Of a stretch of DNA of 10,289 nucleotides, positions 8,042 through 10,289 are shown in pieces. Numbering within the stretch: the first letter of the stretch is position 1; each line of letters starts with the position of its first letter. A program made the position numbers and the translations under genes. A model generated the notes under the pieces. It was not told the origin of the DNA and ran no database searches. It saw only the letters and a list, made by a program, of their open reading frames with translations. This stretch comes from CAVPRW01 sp046727435 [NCBI: bacterium] (GTDB lineage Bacteria > Tectomicrobia > Entotheonellia > J063): positions 1 to 10,289 of the forward strand of contig JBKPCR010000417.1 of NCBI GenBank assembly GCA_046727435.1, given 5' to 3'.

Positions 8042-8080
8042 GAGCCCCGGGGTCATGGAGAGATGGGGTTGCCCCGGCTC
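8042..8080 (+). repeat. Bulged hairpin in the rapZ leader
   Basis: GAGCC (8042-8046) pairs with GGCTC (8076-8080). After a CC bulge (8047-8048), GGGG (8049-8052) pairs with CCCC (8072-8075). Nine pairs enclose a 19-base loop. CCCC at 8045-8048 can instead pair with GGGG at 8065-8068, so two exclusive folds are possible. The structure ends 22 bases before the rapZ ATG and leaves the ribosome site (GAGG, 8089-8092) free. Confidence 0.45.
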
Positions 8081-8102
8081 AATGTGACGAGGAAAAATCG
8101 AG

Positions 8103-8966
8103 ATGAGGGACACGCAAATCGTCATCGTCACTGGCCTCTCGGGCTCTGGCAAGAGCGTTGCGATCAAGTGTTTTGAAGACCTGGGCTTTTACTGCATCGA
8201 TAACCTGCCAACGGTTTTGCTTCCCACTTTCGCTGAGCTGTGTGCGCATGCCGAGGACATTCGGCGCATCGCACTCGGCATCGACATTCGCGATCGAGAT
8301 TTCCCAATCTCCTTTCCAGCCCAGATCAGTGCGCTTCGACAGGCAGGTTTCGCCTGCGAAATTCTGTTCCTGGAAGCGCGCGATGAAGTGCTTGCCCGCC
8401 GTTACAGCGAAACCCGCCGTAAGCACCCGCTGGCAGAGCAGGTGCCTGTGCCTGAAGCCATCACGCTCGAGCGCCAAACACTCACAGGGTTGCGAGCCAT
8501 GGCGGACCGCATCATCGACACCTCGGATTACAACGTCCACCAATTACGCGCCGCCCTGGCCTCGTGGTACACCGCGCTGAATCACTTGCGGCGCATGACC
8601 ATCTCGGTCCTATCGTTCGGCTATAAATATGGCCTCCCCTTCAATGCCGATCTGGTGTTCGATGTACGCTTCCTGCCCAATCCGCACTTTGTGGAGCATC
8701 TCCGGGCTGGCAGTGGCAATGATCAGTCTGTCGTGGACTACGTGCTGGCCTCGCATGTGACACAGGATTTCCTCAAACGCTGCTTCGAATTTATCGACTT
8801 TCTCCTGCCCCACTATGAGCGCGAAGGGAAGTCCTATCTCACTATCGCACTCGGGTGTACAGGTGGCCGTCATCGCTCGGTAGCTCTGGGGAACCTGCTC
8901 CATCAACACCTGCAAGGGCAGGGGTACCAGCTCACGCTTACCCACCGCGACCTCGAGAAGTCCTAA
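8103..8966 (+). CDS. rapZ: RNase adapter / nucleotide-binding protein RapZ
   Basis: The family is a P-loop protein with a C-terminal effector domain. In E. coli RapZ binds glucosamine-6-phosphate and the sRNA GlmZ and guides RNase E to it, so limiting GlmS. In Bacillus the homologue YvcJ hydrolyses nucleotides. The 287-aa product has Walker A GLSGSGKS (11-18), the block GFYCIDNLP just after, ETRRKHPL in the middle, and the C-terminal family motif GCTGGRHRS (251-259, usually GCTGGKHRS). Length equals that of E. coli RapZ (284). Start ATG 8103 has GAGG at 8089-8092. Since GlmZ is known only from enterobacteria, its RNA partner here is unknown. The glmM gene 6 kb upstream keeps the amino-sugar theme. 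The usual neighbours hpf, ptsN and a HPr gene are absent. Confidence 0.95.
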   Translation: MRDTQIVIVTGLSGSGKSVAIKCFEDLGFYCIDNLPTVLLPTFAELCAHAEDIRRIALGIDIRDRDFPISFPAQISALRQAGFACEILFLEARDEVLARRYSETRRKHPLAEQVPVPEAITLERQTLTGLRAMADRIIDTSDYNVHQLRAALASWYTALNHLRRMTISVLSFGYKYGLPFNADLVFDVRFLPNPHFVEHLRAGSGNDQSVVDYVLASHVTQDFLKRCFEFIDFLLPHYEREGKSYLTIALGCTGGRHRSVALGNLLHQHLQGQGYQLTLTHRDLEKS

Positions 8967-8987
8967 AGACGGGCGCTTTCCCGTTTT
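8966..8987 (+). terminator. Short terminator-like hairpin on the rapZ stop codon
   Basis: ACGGG (8969-8973) pairs with CCCGT (8980-8984) around a six-base loop and is followed by TTT (8985-8987). The stem can be lengthened by A-T and G-T pairs down to 8966. It begins at the last base of the rapZ stop. It fits the end of the long operon, but the stem is short and the T tract brief. Confidence 0.45.
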
Positions 8988-8999
8988 CATATTCGACGC

Positions 9000-9028
9000 T
9001 TGCAGTCTTACCTATTGATCGGTACTAT
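9000..9028 (+). promoter_or_regulatory. Possible sigma-70 promoter for metK
   Basis: TTGCAG (9000-9005) and TACTAT (9023-9028) are separated by 17 bases, the ideal spacing. The -35 box matches 3 of 6 and the -10 box 4 of 6 positions of the E. coli consensus. Transcription would start near 9035 and leave a leader of about 90 bases. Its position after the terminator-like hairpin supports it; the match itself is moderate. Confidence 0.33.
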
Positions 9029-9114
9029 AGATGGCCATGTCACCGTTCGCGGCCAGCATGCGTCACACCGGCCGATGGCTGCACAGTTCGAAACTCATGA
9101 TTAGGGAATAGCTC

Positions 9115-9119
9115 GGGAG
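9115..9119 (+). promoter_or_regulatory. metK ribosome binding site
   Basis: GGGAG lies 7 bases before the ATG at 9127. It is a good Shine-Dalgarno match and fixes the metK start. Confidence 0.65.
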
Positions 9120-9126
9120 AATCACG

Positions 9127-10289
9127 ATGGGGGCAAAACGGTTCCTCTTCACCTCGGAATCAGTAACGGAAGGACATCCAGACAAGATCGCCGATCAAAT
9201 ATCCGACAGCGTGCTCGACGCCATTTTCGCGCAGGATCCCTATGGGCGCGTGGCGTGCGAATCGCTCGTCACGACAGGCTTGGTCCTGGTCGCTGGCGAA
9301 ATCACTACCACGGCCTCCATCGATTTTCAGACGGTCATTCGGGATGTGGTGCGGGGTGTGGGCTATACCAATGCCGAATTTGGCTTCGACGCCGATACCT
9401 GCTCGGTGCTCACGGCCGTGCATGAGCAATCGCCAGATATCGACCAGGGCGTGACGGAGGGCAAGGGCCTGCACGCCGAACAGGGGGCCGGGGATCAGGG
9501 TCTCATGTTTGGTTATGCCTGCGATGAGACCCCTGAATTGATGCCCATGCCCATCATCCTGGCGCATCGGATCGTCAGGCGCCTGGCGGAAGTCCGCAAG
9601 AATGGCACGTTGCCATTTCTGCGCCCCGATGGCAAATCGCAGGTCACCGTCGAATACGTCGATCAGCGGCCCACACGCGTCGACACCGTGGTCGTCGCCG
9701 CCCAGCACGACCCGCGCACGTCGCTGCCGCACATCAGTGAGGCGGTGCTCGAGCAGGTGATCAAACCGGTCATTCCGCTGGAAATGCTCGAACACCAAAA
9801 AGTGACCTACCACATCAACCCGACGGGACGGTTCGTGATCGGTGGGCCGATGGGCGATTGCGGTCTGACCGGGCGGAAGATTGTCGTCGATACCTATGGC
9901 GGCATGGCTGGACATGGTGGCGGCTGCTTCTCGGGCAAGGATCCGACCAAAGTGGATCGGTCGGCTTCCTACATGGCCCGCTATGTCGCAAAGAATGTCG
10001 TCGCCGCTGGGGTGGCGCAGCGTTGCCTGGTGCAGTTGGCCTATGTCATTGGCGTGGCCGATCCGGTTTCCGTCATGATCGATACCAACGGCACGGGGTG
10101 TGTGGATGAGGAGCGGCTGGTGAAGGTGGTGCGGGAGCTGTTCCCTCTCAAACCGGCTGGCATCATCGCCCATCTCGATCTGCGGCGACCGATCTTCCGG
10201 CATACCGCAGCCTATGGACATTTTGGGCGCAACGAGCCGGAGTTCACCTGGGAACGCACCGATAAGGCCGAGGAATTGCGCCAGGCTGT
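9127..10289 (+). CDS. metK: S-adenosylmethionine synthase MetK (last few codons beyond window)
   Basis: MetK makes S-adenosylmethionine from methionine and ATP in the cytoplasm. The frame stays open to the window edge, with 387 codons visible. MetK proteins are about 380-400 aa and often end shortly after [10 protein letters not shown], which is reached here, so only a few codons are missing. Motifs are GHPDK (residues 16-20, ATP binding), the loop [12 protein letters not shown] (120-131), [20 protein letters not shown], the phosphate loop [19 protein letters not shown] (from 264), and [16 protein letters not shown] at the end. In the phosphate loop Cys267 stands where most family members have Ala. 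The start ATG has a good ribosome site. The gene lies behind a terminator-like hairpin and a possible promoter, so it is probably its own transcription unit. ahcY often follows metK in related orders, but the window ends first. Confidence 0.97.
   Translation, partial: MGAKRFLFTSESVTEGHPDKIADQISDSVLDAIFAQDPYGRVACESLVTTGLVLVAGEITTTASIDFQTVIRDVVRGVGYTNAEFGFDADTCSVLTAVHEQSPDIDQGVTEGKGLHAEQGAGDQGLMFGYACDETPELMPMPIILAHRIVRRLAEVRKNGTLPFLRPDGKSQVTVEYVDQRPTRVDTVVVAAQHDPRTSLPHISEAVLEQVIKPVIPLEMLEHQKVTYHINPTGRFVIGGPMGDCGLTGRKIVVDTYGGMAGHGGGCFSGKDPTKVDRSASYMARYVAKNVVAAGVAQRCLVQLAYVIGVADPVSVMIDTNGTGCVDEERLVKVVRELFPLKPAGIIAHLDLRRPIFRHTAAYGHFGRNEPEFTWERTDKAEELRQA

Noticed and set aside
7953-8102. Degraded hpf remnant between rpoN and rapZ
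   Set aside because: I read this stretch in the forward frames and found no Hpf-like segment, so it is not called a pseudogene.
8967-9126. SAM-I, SAM-II or SAH riboswitch upstream of metK
   Set aside because: I could not find the conserved core sequences or the multi-stem layout of these classes in the 160 bases. A covariance-model scan would be decisive.
9160-10221. Long open frame (353 codons) on the minus strand
   Set aside because: It lies entirely opposite metK, whose motifs are unmistakable. The translation has no recognisable domain and reflects high GC and the codon bias of the sense gene.

Overview
This 10.3 kb window looks like an ordinary chromosomal core region of a Gram-negative bacterium, with a GC content of roughly 60% judged by eye. 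Ten protein genes, all on the + strand, fill almost everything: ftsH (3' part only), glmM, nnr, tsaE, lptC, lptA, lptB, rpoN, rapZ and metK (missing only its last few codons). An LPS transport operon (lptCAB) requires an outer membrane. The run lptC-lptA-lptB-rpoN-(...)-rapZ is the classic gene order around sigma-54 in Proteobacteria and several other Gram-negative phyla. The ftsH-glmM-nnr-tsaE block joined to this run, with metK behind it, makes me think of Nitrospirota, NC10 or a deep-branching proteobacterial relative. That placement is inference and is not settled by the sequence.

Layout. Positions 2-1021 hold the C-terminal half of FtsH, and glmM overlaps its end by 11 bp. A spacer of about 110 bp (2397-2507) with three small perfect hairpins leads to nnr. 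From nnr to rpoN the genes abut or overlap: TAG/ATG at nnr-tsaE, ATGA at tsaE-lptC and at lptC-lptA, TAG/GTG at lptA-lptB, and a 28 bp overlap at lptB-rpoN. This indicates one transcript with translational coupling. A 150 bp spacer (7953-8102) separates rpoN from rapZ. It carries two strong GC-rich inverted repeats where many genomes have hpf/raiA. A short terminator-like hairpin sits on the rapZ stop codon. A 160 bp leader with a possible sigma-70 promoter then precedes metK, which therefore looks like a separate transcription unit.

How the genes fit together. Most serve the cell envelope. GlmM makes glucosamine-1-phosphate for UDP-GlcNAc, the precursor of peptidoglycan and LPS. LptB/C/A move LPS from the inner membrane across the periplasm. 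FtsH controls LPS synthesis in E. coli by degrading LpxC. RapZ controls the GlmS step in enterobacteria. Nnr (NAD(P)H-hydrate repair), TsaE (t6A tRNA modification), RpoN (sigma-54) and MetK (SAM synthesis) are housekeeping or global functions.

I found no mobile element, CRISPR array, tRNA, rRNA or novel multi-gene system. The points worth a second look are the GC-rich inverted repeats where hpf would be expected, the metK leader, the hairpin-rich glmM-nnr spacer, and a few substitutions in otherwise conserved motifs.
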